A stretch of 64,000 nt of DNA, taken from the NCBI RefSeq assembly GCF_000337595.1, contig NZ_AOIL01000009.1, positions 150,930 through 214,929 of the forward strand, written 5' to 3'. The notes under the pieces were generated by a model. That model did not search any database. It was not told where the DNA came from and saw only the letters and a list, made by a program, of their open reading frames with translations. Of this stretch, positions 9,020 through 17,675 are shown piece by piece. Numbering within the stretch: the stretch's first letter is position 1; each line of letters opens with the position of its first letter. This DNA comes from Natrialba taiwanensis DSM 12281. Lineage in GTDB: Archaea > Halobacteriota > Halobacteria > Halobacteriales > Natrialbaceae. The position numbers and the translations under genes were made by a program.

Positions 9020-9886
9020 ATGCGGTATCAGCGCCTATCCAGTGGCGACCAGTACAGACTCATCGCCGTCGATTCGGGAACGGCATACGACCTTACAGCC
9101 GTCAAGCCCCGTCTGAACGGCTTTGGCGACCTCGCAGCAACGGCAGACATCGCCGGCGTCTCCGTCGACGAAATTGCGAGCGATATCGCAGCCGATGCCC
9201 CGACGATCGCGCGCGACTCCCTCGCCACTGCCACGCTCCCCCTCGTCCCGGACGAGGTGTGGGCGGCGGGAGTCACCTACGAGATTAGCGAGGAAGCCCG
9301 CGAAAGCGAGAGCGGCATGCCGGAGATGTACCTGCATGCCTACGAGGCCGACCGCCCCGAAATCTTCTTCAAAGCGACATCCAGCCGCACGGTCGGTCCG
9401 AACGAAGCGATCGGTATCCGCGCGGACTCGACGTGGGACGTGCCCGAACCCGAACTCGGGATCGTCCTCTACGACGGCTCGATCGTCGGCTACACGATCG
9501 GCAACGACGTGAGTAGCCGCGAAATCGAAGGCGAAAACCCGCTCTATCTGCCCCAGGCCAAGACCTACGACCGCTGCTGTTCGATCGGTCCCGCAATCGT
9601 CTCCGCTAACAGCGTCACAGACCCCCACGAGCTAACGATGTCCATGGAGATCAGCCGCGACGGCGAACTCCGATACGAGGGCGAAACCTCGACCGGGAAC
9701 ATGGCCCGCACCTGCGACGAACTGGCCGAGTTCTGGCGAAACCACGACACCATTCCCGAACTCGGCGTGTTGCTCACCGGCACCTCGCTGGTCCCCGACG
9801 ACGGGTTCACACTCCAGCCCGACGACGAAGTCCGTATTACAATCGACGAGATCGGCGAACTCTCGAATCCGGTCATCGAAGTATAA
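9020..9886 (+). CDS. xacE: FAH-family 2-keto-3-deoxyxylonate/arabinonate dehydratase
   Basis: A 288-residue member of the fumarylacetoacetate hydrolase superfamily. The metal site is seen as E143 and E145 in PEPELG and D163 in IGNDVSSRE; K118 in EIFFKATSS is the typical lysine. In haloarchaea a FAH-family enzyme (XacE) removes water from 2-keto-3-deoxyxylonate to give 2-oxoglutarate semialdehyde, the substrate of the divergent dehydrogenase. The pairing of these two genes and the downstream sugar importer support this assignment over other FAH reactions. The transcript is probably leaderless (TATA box ends 24 bases before ATG). Confidence 0.87.
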   Translation: MRYQRLSSGDQYRLIAVDSGTAYDLTAVKPRLNGFGDLAATADIAGVSVDEIASDIAADAPTIARDSLATATLPLVPDEVWAAGVTYEISEEARESESGMPEMYLHAYEADRPEIFFKATSSRTVGPNEAIGIRADSTWDVPEPELGIVLYDGSIVGYTIGNDVSSREIEGENPLYLPQAKTYDRCCSIGPAIVSANSVTDPHELTMSMEISRDGELRYEGETSTGNMARTCDELAEFWRNHDTIPELGVLLTGTSLVPDDGFTLQPDDEVRITIDEIGELSNPVIEV

Positions 9887-10323
9887 CCGTCGAATCCGAG
9901 CGTCAACGTGAACTCGAACGGAGATCGGTGATCGAAAGGCGGGATGAATCGCGTCAGCATGAGAGACTCACCGTTGTCCGTCTGAGAGAGACAGGATGGC
10001 ATTATGGAGTCGCCGTTTATCGTTCTGCTGTCACTCCGAGTACTGGCGAGTGCCTTCGCATGTCCGAGTTCTATTCGTCCAGCCGATCCGCTATCACGTC
10101 TAGTATCTCTCCCCCTCTTCACGCGTTACTCGCGGCTCATCGCTCAGTCGCGGTCTCACGACTCACCGCTCGCCACTCGACACCCACTACTCACCACTCA
10201 CCACTGGAGGAGCCACGACCGTGTCACACCCACCAGACACAAGATCTGTACCTGTACGCTGGACAACTACCGGTCGAAAAACAGCCCCGCTCGACTACTG
10301 AAGCTACTGCAGCCTACTGCAGC
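9887..10323. other. 437-base gap between convergent xacE and xacK, with simple repeats
   Basis: No gene seen. Between about 10120 and 10206 the plus strand is a degenerate run of ACTCACC/ACTCGCC-like heptamers; 10301-10330 is a tandem repeat. The gap lies between convergent genes and probably holds both transcript ends; no stable hairpin followed by T stretch is clear. Confidence 0.5.
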
Positions 10324-10330
10324 CTATTGC
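10301..10330. repeat. Three tandem 10-base units over the xacK stop codon
   Basis: Units AAGCTACTGC, AGCCTACTGC and AGCCTATTGC follow each other without gap. The third contains the xacK stop codon (TAG on the minus strand, 10324-10326), so unit number could alter the protein's last residues or end. Confidence 0.7.
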
Positions 10331-11481
10331 AGCATCTCTGCTGGCGTCCCGGTAAACGACAGTTGTCGGTTCTTCACCGCTTTACCGGTATCCGCCTCGA
10401 AGAGATGAATCGCCGCTTCGGGGAATACAACGCCGACACGATCGCCGCTACTCACACTCGGAACCCCCTCAGTCGTCGCGATGAACTCGTCGTCAGTCGG
10501 CGTGTCGTCGAACTGAAGATGGACGATATTCTCGTTCCCCATCGGTTCGACGACCACCACTTCAGCCTCGAACCGGTTCTCGTCCGTCGAGTGTTCACCG
10601 AGTTCAATATCCTCCGGACGGATACCGAGGACGAGTTCACTGTCGTCCTCGAGGTCGAGATCGCTGACTGACTCGGCGGAGAACGAGTAGGTGAACGAAT
10701 CCGTCACGAGTTCAGTTGTCTGGAGGTGACCGTCGAAGACGTTCATCGATGGCTCGCCGATGAAGCCGGCGACGAACAGGTTATTCGGCTGGTGATAACA
10801 CTCGAGCGGCGTGCCGACCTGCTGGAGTTCCCCCTGATCGAGCACGGCGATTCGGTCGCCCATCGTCATCGCTTCCGTCTGATCGTGGGTGACGTAGACG
10901 GTGGTCACGCCCAACTGCTCCTGGAGGTGCTGGAGTTCCGTGCGCATCTCCGCGCGGAGTTTCGCGTCCAAATTTGACAGCGGTTCGTCCATCAGGAAGG
11001 CATCGGGATCGCGGACGATCGCGCGGCCGAGTGCGACCCGCTGTTGCTGGCCGCCCGAGAGTTCACCCGGCTTGCGGTCGAGCAGGTCGTCAATTCCCAT
11101 TAATTCAGTGACTTCTTCGACGGCCGAAGCGATTTCGCCGTCGGAGCGGTCCGTCGATTCTTCGAGTCCGAAGGCAATATTGTCTCGAACAGTCTTGTGC
11201 GGGTAGAGCGCGTAGGATTGGAACACCATCGCGATATCGCGCTCCTGCGCCGAGACATCGTTGATCGTTCGGTCGCCGAGTGTAACCTCGCCCGCAGTCA
11301 CGGTTTCGAGGCCGGCGATCATCCGCAGCGTCGTCGACTTGCCACAGCCCGAGGGACCGACCAGGACGAGGAAGTCCCCGTCCGGAACCTCGACCGAGAC
11401 ATCGTCGACCGCAACAACACCCGCCTCATCGTCATCGCCCCGATACACCTTGGTTACGTCGTCGAGTTCTAAGCGCGCCAT
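10324..11481 (-). CDS. xacK: Sugar ABC importer ATPase (second of two)
   Basis: A 385-residue MsmK/UgpC-type ATPase starting MARLELDDVTKVYRG. Walker A is GPSGCGKST at residues 42-50, the signature LSGGQQQR begins at 141, Walker B FLMDEP is near 162 and the H-loop is VTHDQTEA. The C-terminal ~130 residues form the OB-type regulatory domain of sugar and polyol importers. It is the last gene of a five-gene minus-strand operon (binding protein, two permeases, two ATPases) whose order equals Haloferax volcanii xacGHIJK, the xylose/arabinose importer. Seven bases separate it from the first ATPase gene. The ATG at 11481 was chosen over an upstream in-frame start because that extension overlaps the previous gene and is basic. 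Confidence 0.88.
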   Translation of the reverse strand: MARLELDDVTKVYRGDDDEAGVVAVDDVSVEVPDGDFLVLVGPSGCGKSTTLRMIAGLETVTAGEVTLGDRTINDVSAQERDIAMVFQSYALYPHKTVRDNIAFGLEESTDRSDGEIASAVEEVTELMGIDDLLDRKPGELSGGQQQRVALGRAIVRDPDAFLMDEPLSNLDAKLRAEMRTELQHLQEQLGVTTVYVTHDQTEAMTMGDRIAVLDQGELQQVGTPLECYHQPNNLFVAGFIGEPSMNVFDGHLQTTELVTDSFTYSFSAESVSDLDLEDDSELVLGIRPEDIELGEHSTDENRFEAEVVVVEPMGNENIVHLQFDDTPTDDEFIATTEGVPSVSSGDRVGVVFPEAAIHLFEADTGKAVKNRQLSFTGTPAEMLQ

Positions 11482-11488
11482 AGTACGA

Positions 11489-12649
11489 CTAGTTTGATGA
11501 TACCGCCGCGAGTTCGGGTTCCGTTTCGAGCAGCCGGTTGCACAGCGTCTCACCGGTCTCGCCGTCGAAGACGTGGACCGTATCCGGGTCGATGGTGACG
11601 ACGACGGAATCGCCCTGGGTGACGACGTGCATCCCATCGGTCACGGCTCGCAGGGAATCGTGGTCGGTTTCCTCGTCGTCGACCGTCATCGATACCACGT
11701 TCTGGTCGCCGTGCGTCTCGCTGACCGCCACCTGCAACCTGAACTCGTGAGGCCCGCGCTCGCGCTCTCCTGTGGCCTCGTCGGCCCGGCGCACGTCGAT
11801 CGCCTCTGGGCGAACGCCGAGGACGAGTTCATCGGTGTCGCCGACGGCATCGGCGAGGCGGTCGTCGAGCGGGTACTCGAGTCCGGAACCGGTGAACGTC
11901 TCGTCGTCGGCGTGCCCGTGGAGGAAGTTCATCATCGGTTCGCCGATAAAGCCCGCGACGAACTGGTTTGCGGGCTCGTGGTAGAGGGTCAGGGGTTCGC
12001 CGACCTGCTGGAGGCGGCCGTCGTTTAGCACTGCGAGCCGGTCGCCCATGGTCATTGCCTCGGTCTGGTTGTGCGTGACGTAGACGGTCGTCACGTCGAG
12101 ATCCGCCTGGAGTTGCTGGAGTTCGGTTCGCATCTGGGACCGAAGCTTGGCATCTAAGTTGGCGAGCGGTTCGTCCATCAGGAAGACTTCTGGATCGCGG
12201 ACGATGGCGCGGCCGAGCGCGACTCGTTGTTGCTGGCCGCCCGAGAGTTCGCCCGGCTTGCGGTCGAACAGATCGACGATACCGAGGTCAGCGGCGGTTG
12301 CTTCGACCTGCTCGTCCATCTCCGCAGCGGTGTAGCCGGCTTCCTCTTCGAGACCGAACCGGATGTTCTCCCGAACGGTCATGTGCGGGTACAGCGCGTA
12401 GTCCTGGAAGACCATCGCGATATCCCGGTTCTGGGGCACGCGATAGTTCATGTGATCCCCGTCGATGTAGAGGTTCCCGTCGGTCGGCCGCTCCAGGCCG
12501 GCGATCATCCGCAGCGTCGTCGACTTGCCACAGCCCGAGGGACCGACGAGTATGAGGAACTCGCCGTCCTCGGTGTCGAGGGTCACGTCCTCGACGGCGA
12601 CCGTCTCTCCGAATCGTTTCGTCAGGTGATCGAGTTGAATTCGTCCCAT
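11489..12649 (-). CDS. xacJ: Sugar ABC importer ATPase (first of two)
   Basis: A 386-residue ATPase with Walker A GPSGCGKST (residues 36-44), signature LSGGQQQR, Walker B VFLMDEPLANLD and H-loop VTHNQTEAM, followed by the C-terminal regulatory domain with LVLGVRPEAIDV. It closely resembles its downstream neighbour, so the two probably form a heterodimer that powers the permease pair; two ATPase genes in a row is a known feature of the Haloferax xac importer. The start lies only 3 bases after the end of the permease gene, showing tight operon packing. Confidence 0.88.
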   Translation of the reverse strand: MGRIQLDHLTKRFGETVAVEDVTLDTEDGEFLILVGPSGCGKSTTLRMIAGLERPTDGNLYIDGDHMNYRVPQNRDIAMVFQDYALYPHMTVRENIRFGLEEEAGYTAAEMDEQVEATAADLGIVDLFDRKPGELSGGQQQRVALGRAIVRDPEVFLMDEPLANLDAKLRSQMRTELQQLQADLDVTTVYVTHNQTEAMTMGDRLAVLNDGRLQQVGEPLTLYHEPANQFVAGFIGEPMMNFLHGHADDETFTGSGLEYPLDDRLADAVGDTDELVLGVRPEAIDVRRADEATGERERGPHEFRLQVAVSETHGDQNVVSMTVDDEETDHDSLRAVTDGMHVVTQGDSVVVTIDPDTVHVFDGETGETLCNRLLETEPELAAVSSN

Positions 12650-12652
12650 CGG

Positions 12653-13585
12653 TTATCCACTCTCCGTGCGCAGTCCCTTTGCAAACTGTTCGGCGAACGC
12701 GACGTACAGGATGATCGTCGGCAGTGCCGCGAGGAACGCCGCCGACATCCGGATGCCGAAGTCGATACCCTCGGTCGAGGAGCCGATCGCCGGCAGGATC
12801 AACGTCACCGGCGCTGCCGGATGATTCGACCCCGTAATGAGGGTGAACGAGAACAAGAACTCGTTGTAAATCTGCGTGAACTGGTAGATGAACACGACGC
12901 CGAACATCGGGAGCGAGAGCGGGAGGACGATGCGGCGGTAGATCTTCGTGATGCTCGCGCCGTCGATCTTCGCGGCCTCCACCAGGGAGTTGGGGAGGCT
13001 CTTGTAGTACGATCGAAAGAGGACCGTACAGATCGGAATCCCGTAGGCGACGTGAGTGATGGTCAGCGGAACGAGCCGTGAGTGGCCCCCTTGTAAGAAC
13101 GGGATCGCCGCGAACAGCGGCTCCAACATCTGCGCCAGCGGGAACATGTTGTTCCAGAACTGCGACAACGGGACCAGTACGGCCTGGTAGGGAACGAACA
13201 CACCGACCAGGAACAGTGCGAAGACAGCGATCTGTCCCCGCCAGGAAACCATCGTCAGTCCGTAGGCGGCCATACTGGCCAGCAGGACGTTGAGGAGCGT
13301 CGCCGGCACCGCCATCAGCAACGAGTTCACGAACGAGTTCGTCAGCTGACTGAAGGCGTACTCGAGATTCGACAGCGTGAACCCTTCGCCGGCCGGCGGT
13401 GCGAACGGCAGCGAGCGAGCGATAGCGGAGTTCGTCTTGAGGGCGGTCATGATCCCCGTCTCGAGCGGGACGAGGAAAAAGCCCAGGAAGAGCACGACCA
13501 GCGCGTACTTCCCGACCCGCCTGTAGTTGAAGTTCTCGACGAGCGATTCGACGTCGATGGGTGATCTGGAGGTTGACTGTGACAT
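12653..13585 (-). CDS. xacI: Sugar ABC importer permease, MalG-type
   Basis: A 310-residue membrane protein with six likely transmembrane helices. The cytoplasmic EAA loop that docks the ATPase is visible as LVEAAKIDGASITKIYRRIV followed by LPLSLP. The N-terminus is an unusually long cytoplasmic arm (~28 residues) before the first helix (YALVVLFLGFFLVPLE). This is the MalG/carbohydrate-permease-2 type. The start codon lies one base after the stop of the upstream permease gene, consistent with translational coupling. Expected substrate is a pentose or its oligomer, from operon content. Confidence 0.88.
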   Translation of the reverse strand: MSQSTSRSPIDVESLVENFNYRRVGKYALVVLFLGFFLVPLETGIMTALKTNSAIARSLPFAPPAGEGFTLSNLEYAFSQLTNSFVNSLLMAVPATLLNVLLASMAAYGLTMVSWRGQIAVFALFLVGVFVPYQAVLVPLSQFWNNMFPLAQMLEPLFAAIPFLQGGHSRLVPLTITHVAYGIPICTVLFRSYYKSLPNSLVEAAKIDGASITKIYRRIVLPLSLPMFGVVFIYQFTQIYNEFLFSFTLITGSNHPAAPVTLILPAIGSSTEGIDFGIRMSAAFLAALPTIILYVAFAEQFAKGLRTESG

Positions 13586-13586
13586 G

Positions 13587-14549
13587 TTAGAGACTCCCCT
13601 GTCGGTACTGGTATGCCAGGTACGGTGCGATGACGCTGAGCGCGAGCAACAAGAGCATCGTCGCGATGGCAGCCCCGTAGGCCCATTTGCCGAACTTGAA
13701 CGCCTGACGGACCATCAGCGTCGCCAGAATGTCGGTTCCGTTCGGCGGCCGGTACTGGCCGACGAGCGAGTAGAGGAACGTGAAGGCCTTGAGCGCGAAC
13801 ACCATCAAGACGACGGCCGCGCTGACCGATGATTCCTTGAGTTGCGGGACGATGATGCGGAGGTACGTTCGAATCGTGCTCGCCCCGTCGACTTTCGCGG
13901 CCTCGAACTGGTCGTCGGGGATCGACTGGAGACCGGCGAGGTAGACGACCATCGCGTAGCCGCTGAACTGCCAGACCAGCGCGAAGATAACCGCCGGCAG
14001 TGCGAGTCGCGGATTGCCGAGCCAGTCGATCGGATCGAAGCCGAACGTCGTCACGATGACCGTCAGGACCCCGCTGTCGGGGTTGAACATCCACAGCCAA
14101 AGCTGTGCCGTCACGACGAACGACAGCGCCATCGGCAGGAGGTAAATCGTCTGTACCTTGTTTTTGTACCGGATACCGTGGTCGAGCAAAATAGCGAGGA
14201 AGAGCCCGAGTATCAACGATATCGACGTGAACGAGACGAGCAGCACGAAGTTGTTGATCGCAGCTTCGCGAAACGCCTCGCTCGCGAGGGCAGTTCGATA
14301 CATCTCGAGGTCGAGACCGGAGAACGACGGCGGCTGAAGGCCGCTGTAATCCGTAAACGAAATCGCGATATTGTAGCCGATGCCGCCGTAGACGGCGATT
14401 CCCATGAGGATGAACGGAATCCCCCAGTACGGCGACGACCGGACGAAATCACTGTTGAGGAAATATCGGAGTTTCGTCTTCCAATCGACGACCTCATCGG
14501 TCGATACTACCGATTGGTTTGTCGGTTCTGTTGTGTCACGCGTTGCCAT
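13587..14549 (-). CDS. xacH: Sugar ABC importer permease, MalF-type
   Basis: A 320-residue membrane protein, six predicted helices, with the EAA loop FEAAKVDGASTIRTYLRIIV and then PQLK. The first helix is around SPYWGIPFILMGIAVYGGIG, preceded by a ~45-residue soluble arm. It pairs with the following MalG-type permease. It starts 99 bases downstream of the binding-protein stop; that gap may hold a weak processing or attenuation site, which would favour more binding protein than membrane components, as is common in importers. Confidence 0.88.
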   Translation of the reverse strand: MATRDTTEPTNQSVVSTDEVVDWKTKLRYFLNSDFVRSSPYWGIPFILMGIAVYGGIGYNIAISFTDYSGLQPPSFSGLDLEMYRTALASEAFREAAINNFVLLVSFTSISLILGLFLAILLDHGIRYKNKVQTIYLLPMALSFVVTAQLWLWMFNPDSGVLTVIVTTFGFDPIDWLGNPRLALPAVIFALVWQFSGYAMVVYLAGLQSIPDDQFEAAKVDGASTIRTYLRIIVPQLKESSVSAAVVLMVFALKAFTFLYSLVGQYRPPNGTDILATLMVRQAFKFGKWAYGAAIATMLLLLALSVIAPYLAYQYRQGSL

Positions 14550-14648
14550 CTAACTCACCATTCTGGGCTATCATAATAAAAAATTTATTACTTCCAGTGT
14601 GTCGATGACGGTCACGCCAGTGTCTCGAAGTACGCTTCATCAGACGAT

Positions 14649-15962
14649 TTATTCGTTACCGGAGACAGCCTCGAGTAGCCCGTCCGCCGCCGCCTCAGCG
14701 TCGTACGGACCAGAGAAGTTGTTTCCGATCGCACTCTTACAGTCGTTCATCGCCTCCGGTTCGACGGCGAGTCCGTGCGCAATCGTCGGCGGGTACGCTT
14801 CGGAGTCAGTCAGATCCTCGTAGTTCATCGCCAGGAAGTCCGACAACTCCGAGGGGTCGATATCCGTCCGCAGCGGGACCGACCCCTTGAGATTATTAAA
14901 CGCGATCTGTGCCTCCTTCGTCCCGACGAACTTCTGCCAGGCAATCGTCTGTTCCCGACTCGGATTTTCGGCCGGCGCGACGAACGCGTCAACGTGATAG
15001 AAGTAAATCCCCTCGGTCCCCGGGAACGGCACCCAGTCCCACTCCTCGCCGTAGTTGAACTCGTCGTCGGAGCGGAACATGCCATAGAGCCAGTTGCCGC
15101 CGTGGATACACGCGGCTTCGCTCGGATCCTCCTCGTCGCCGATGATCTTCTGTGCCGCCGTCGTGTAGCCGATCGAAGACGCATCAGTGTTGATGTAGTT
15201 CTCCTGGATCTCCTGAAGCGTTTCTAACGCTTCGATCATCGCATCCTTGTCTCCGTCGCCGTCAATAAAGTTCGTGTACGCATCGACGCCACTCTGACTC
15301 GTCAGAATTTGCGCCCACGTCTGGAGTCCGAGGAACGGCGCGCGCATTCCGTGTGCGAAGGGAATGTAGTCGGTCTCCGAATCGATCGTTTCGAGCGCAT
15401 CGAGAAAGTCCGGAACGCTGTTGAGGCTCTCGGCATCGACACCGGCCTCATCGAACGCAGCCGTATTGTAGAAGAGATTGTTCATCCGGTGGGATCCGAT
15501 CGGAACCGCCGGCATCTTGTCGTTAAACGTGCAGATGTCAACAACCCGATCCTGCATGGTCTCTTTGTATCCTTCAGCCTCCCAGACGTCCGATTCGAGG
15601 TCCATCAGGCTCCCGCTGTATCGCTCGAGGTTGTTCCCCGGCCAGTTGGCGAACGAACTCATCGGGTTCGAGTTCACCAATCGTTGCAGAATCTTCGTGT
15701 TCAACTCGACGTTCCCGTCGCCGCCGACCGGCTGGAAGTTCGTCTCGACGTCCGAATGTGCCTCCTCGAACGCGCTGGTAAGCGCGTCGACGGCGTCCGC
15801 GCCGTCCCCCCCGGTCCAGCCGTGAAGCACCTCGAGTTCACCGGAATCGCTCCCACTCCCACCGCCGACGCAGCCGGCGATACCGAGTGTCGCGCTCGCA
15901 GCGGCCCCGGCGAGATAGGCTCGTCGCTTCATACCGGCATCCCGCTTGGCATTGGTAACCAT
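14649..15962 (-). CDS. xacG: Sugar-binding Tat lipoprotein of the pentose importer
   Basis: A 437-residue SBP_bac_1-type protein. The start MVTNAKRDAGMKRRAYLAG was chosen because a TTTATAAT box lies about 28 bases upstream on the minus strand. KRRAYLAGAAASATLGIAGC is a Tat signal with lipobox, so the protein should be exported folded and lipid-anchored, as usual in haloarchaea. Features such as EVLHGWTGGDGADAVDAL and GGNWLYGMF match sugar-binding proteins. It is the first gene of the xacGHIJK-like operon. The ligand is inferred to be xylose, arabinose or small oligomers from the neighbouring catabolic genes. Confidence 0.88.
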   Translation of the reverse strand: MVTNAKRDAGMKRRAYLAGAAASATLGIAGCVGGGSGSDSGELEVLHGWTGGDGADAVDALTSAFEEAHSDVETNFQPVGGDGNVELNTKILQRLVNSNPMSSFANWPGNNLERYSGSLMDLESDVWEAEGYKETMQDRVVDICTFNDKMPAVPIGSHRMNNLFYNTAAFDEAGVDAESLNSVPDFLDALETIDSETDYIPFAHGMRAPFLGLQTWAQILTSQSGVDAYTNFIDGDGDKDAMIEALETLQEIQENYINTDASSIGYTTAAQKIIGDEEDPSEAACIHGGNWLYGMFRSDDEFNYGEEWDWVPFPGTEGIYFYHVDAFVAPAENPSREQTIAWQKFVGTKEAQIAFNNLKGSVPLRTDIDPSELSDFLAMNYEDLTDSEAYPPTIAHGLAVEPEAMNDCKSAIGNNFSGPYDAEAAADGLLEAVSGNE

Positions 15963-16305
15963 ACTACCTGATGAATAATAGTACACAATTATAAAACTGA
16001 CGGTAGGGGTTAGAGATCAAATACGAACGGCCGTCAGTCGAAGTGGCGTCGAGGATCGGGATATGGATGTCAGCGTACGTGCGGGCGCATCGAAGAAGGG
16101 GTTCGGAGTGGGAGAGTTCCGAGGAACGCGGGACGGAGACTCTCGAAACCGGTCTGTGGTTCGGTCGAGAGACTACCGACGGAACTGCCCGTGCTATGGG
16201 TCGATCAGCCTAGTCGGGCCGTATCAGGCGCGCCGGAGTCGGGTCTGCATCGGAACGGAGCCGGATCGGGAACGCGCGGGATACCGCTCTCGAGTCGCAA
16301 GGCCG
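15963..16305. promoter_or_regulatory. Upstream region of the sugar importer operon
   Basis: The minus-strand TATA box TTTTATAATT at 15988-15997 lies about 28 bases before ATG 15962. The remaining ~300 bases, up to the stop codon of the xylonate dehydratase gene, show no convincing gene; they are GC-rich and purine-rich. A regulator site is likely here but I see no clear palindrome. Confidence 0.5.
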
Positions 16306-17535
16306 TCAGGCCTCGTCGAACAGCGTCTCGCCCTCCGCCAGGTGATCGGAGACGGCGTCGAGGTCGAGCGTCACGCCGAGTCCCGGTTTTTCGGGCACCT
16401 CGGCGTAGCCCTCGTGGATGATGTCCTCCTCGACGAGGTCGCTCCACCAGCCGAGTTCGTAGGAATGGTACTCGACGGCAAGCGCGTTCGGGATGGCGGC
16501 ACCGACGTGAATACTTGCCATCGTGCCGATCGGCGAGGAGACGTTGTGCATCGCGACCGGGATATAGTAGAGGTCCGCCAGATCCGCGATCTTCCGCGAC
16601 TGGCGCATCCCGCCGACGCGGGGAACGTCGGGGGCGATGATGTCGACGGCTTGCTCCTGGAGGAGTCGGCGATTGCCGTGATCGCGGTAGACGTTCTCGC
16701 CGGCGGTGATCGGCGTCGTCGTCCGCTGGGTGACCTCGCGCTGTACGTCGTGGTTCTCCGGCGGAACCGGGTCTTCGAGCCACCAGACGTCGTACTCCTC
16801 GAGTCGTTCGGCCAGGCGGTGTGCGCTTCCGGTGCTGAACGACCAGTGACAATCGAACGCGGCGTCGGCGCGGTCGCCCACCCGCTCGGTGACTTTCTCG
16901 ACGATTTCCGCCTTGTGCTCGATCTCCGGGCCGCGGAGATGGCGGTTCGCGCGGTCTTTCTCGTGACCGCTTGGCACGTCGAGGTCGAACTTCAGTGCGT
17001 CGTAGCCCAGTTCCTCGACGACGCGCTCGGCTTCGTCGGCGCAGGCATCGGGATCTGCCTCGTCTTCGGTGTGGCAGTCGCAGTAGATCCGCATTTCGTC
17101 GCGGTACTTGCCGCCGAGTAACTGGTAGGCTGGCACCTCAAGGATCTTTCCGGCAACGTCGTGCAAGGCGAGTTCGATTCCGGAGATGGCCGAGATCGCT
17201 TTCCCGGAGATCGATCCCTCTCCGGAAAGCTTCTGGACCAGGTGCTCGTAGAGCCGGTCGATATCGAGCGGGTTCTCCCCCTCGATGAACGGGGCGACGC
17301 GCTCGATGATTTCCTGTTCGCCGGCTCCCCAGTAGGATTCGCCGTTCCCGACGAGTCCGGCGTCGGTGTAGACGCGGACCAGCGTCCAGGGGTAGTTCCC
17401 CTCGACGACCGTCGTCTGGACGTCGGTGATCTCGACATCGCGCGGCCCGCGGGAGGCGGAAAGCCCCATCGTCTCCGCGGAGAGGTCGCGCATCGTATAC
17501 TCTGCGTTCGGGTCTGACAGCTGTCTGTAGTCCAT
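16306..17535 (-). CDS. xacD: Enolase-superfamily D-xylonate/L-arabinonate dehydratase
   Basis: A 409-residue mandelate racemase/muconate-lactonising-type enzyme starting MDYRQLSDPNAEY. Metal ligands are D228 (AFDCHWSF), E254 (WLEDPV) and E280 (TAGENVY); K182 in LKFDLDV and H330 in VAMHNVSS are the acid/base pair expected of sugar-acid dehydratases. In Haloferax the xylonate dehydratase XacD belongs to this superfamily and yields 2-keto-3-deoxyxylonate, the substrate of the FAH enzyme encoded at 9020. The substrate could also be another sugar acid. The much longer open frame upstream of 17535 was rejected because it is strongly basic and runs into the next gene's downstream region. Confidence 0.85.
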   Translation of the reverse strand: MDYRQLSDPNAEYTMRDLSAETMGLSASRGPRDVEITDVQTTVVEGNYPWTLVRVYTDAGLVGNGESYWGAGEQEIIERVAPFIEGENPLDIDRLYEHLVQKLSGEGSISGKAISAISGIELALHDVAGKILEVPAYQLLGGKYRDEMRIYCDCHTEDEADPDACADEAERVVEELGYDALKFDLDVPSGHEKDRANRHLRGPEIEHKAEIVEKVTERVGDRADAAFDCHWSFSTGSAHRLAERLEEYDVWWLEDPVPPENHDVQREVTQRTTTPITAGENVYRDHGNRRLLQEQAVDIIAPDVPRVGGMRQSRKIADLADLYYIPVAMHNVSSPIGTMASIHVGAAIPNALAVEYHSYELGWWSDLVEEDIIHEGYAEVPEKPGLGVTLDLDAVSDHLAEGETLFDEA

Positions 17536-17675
17536 CGACGTTCGTGGATTACGACAGCCGCTACTAAAACTTCCGTCTGTCCACCGAGATAATCGGCGGG
17601 GCGCTATGGCTGGTGACCGGGCGAGAGCGGCGGGACAACGACAACGGCGAAAAGACGGGTACGGAGAGTCCGCAA

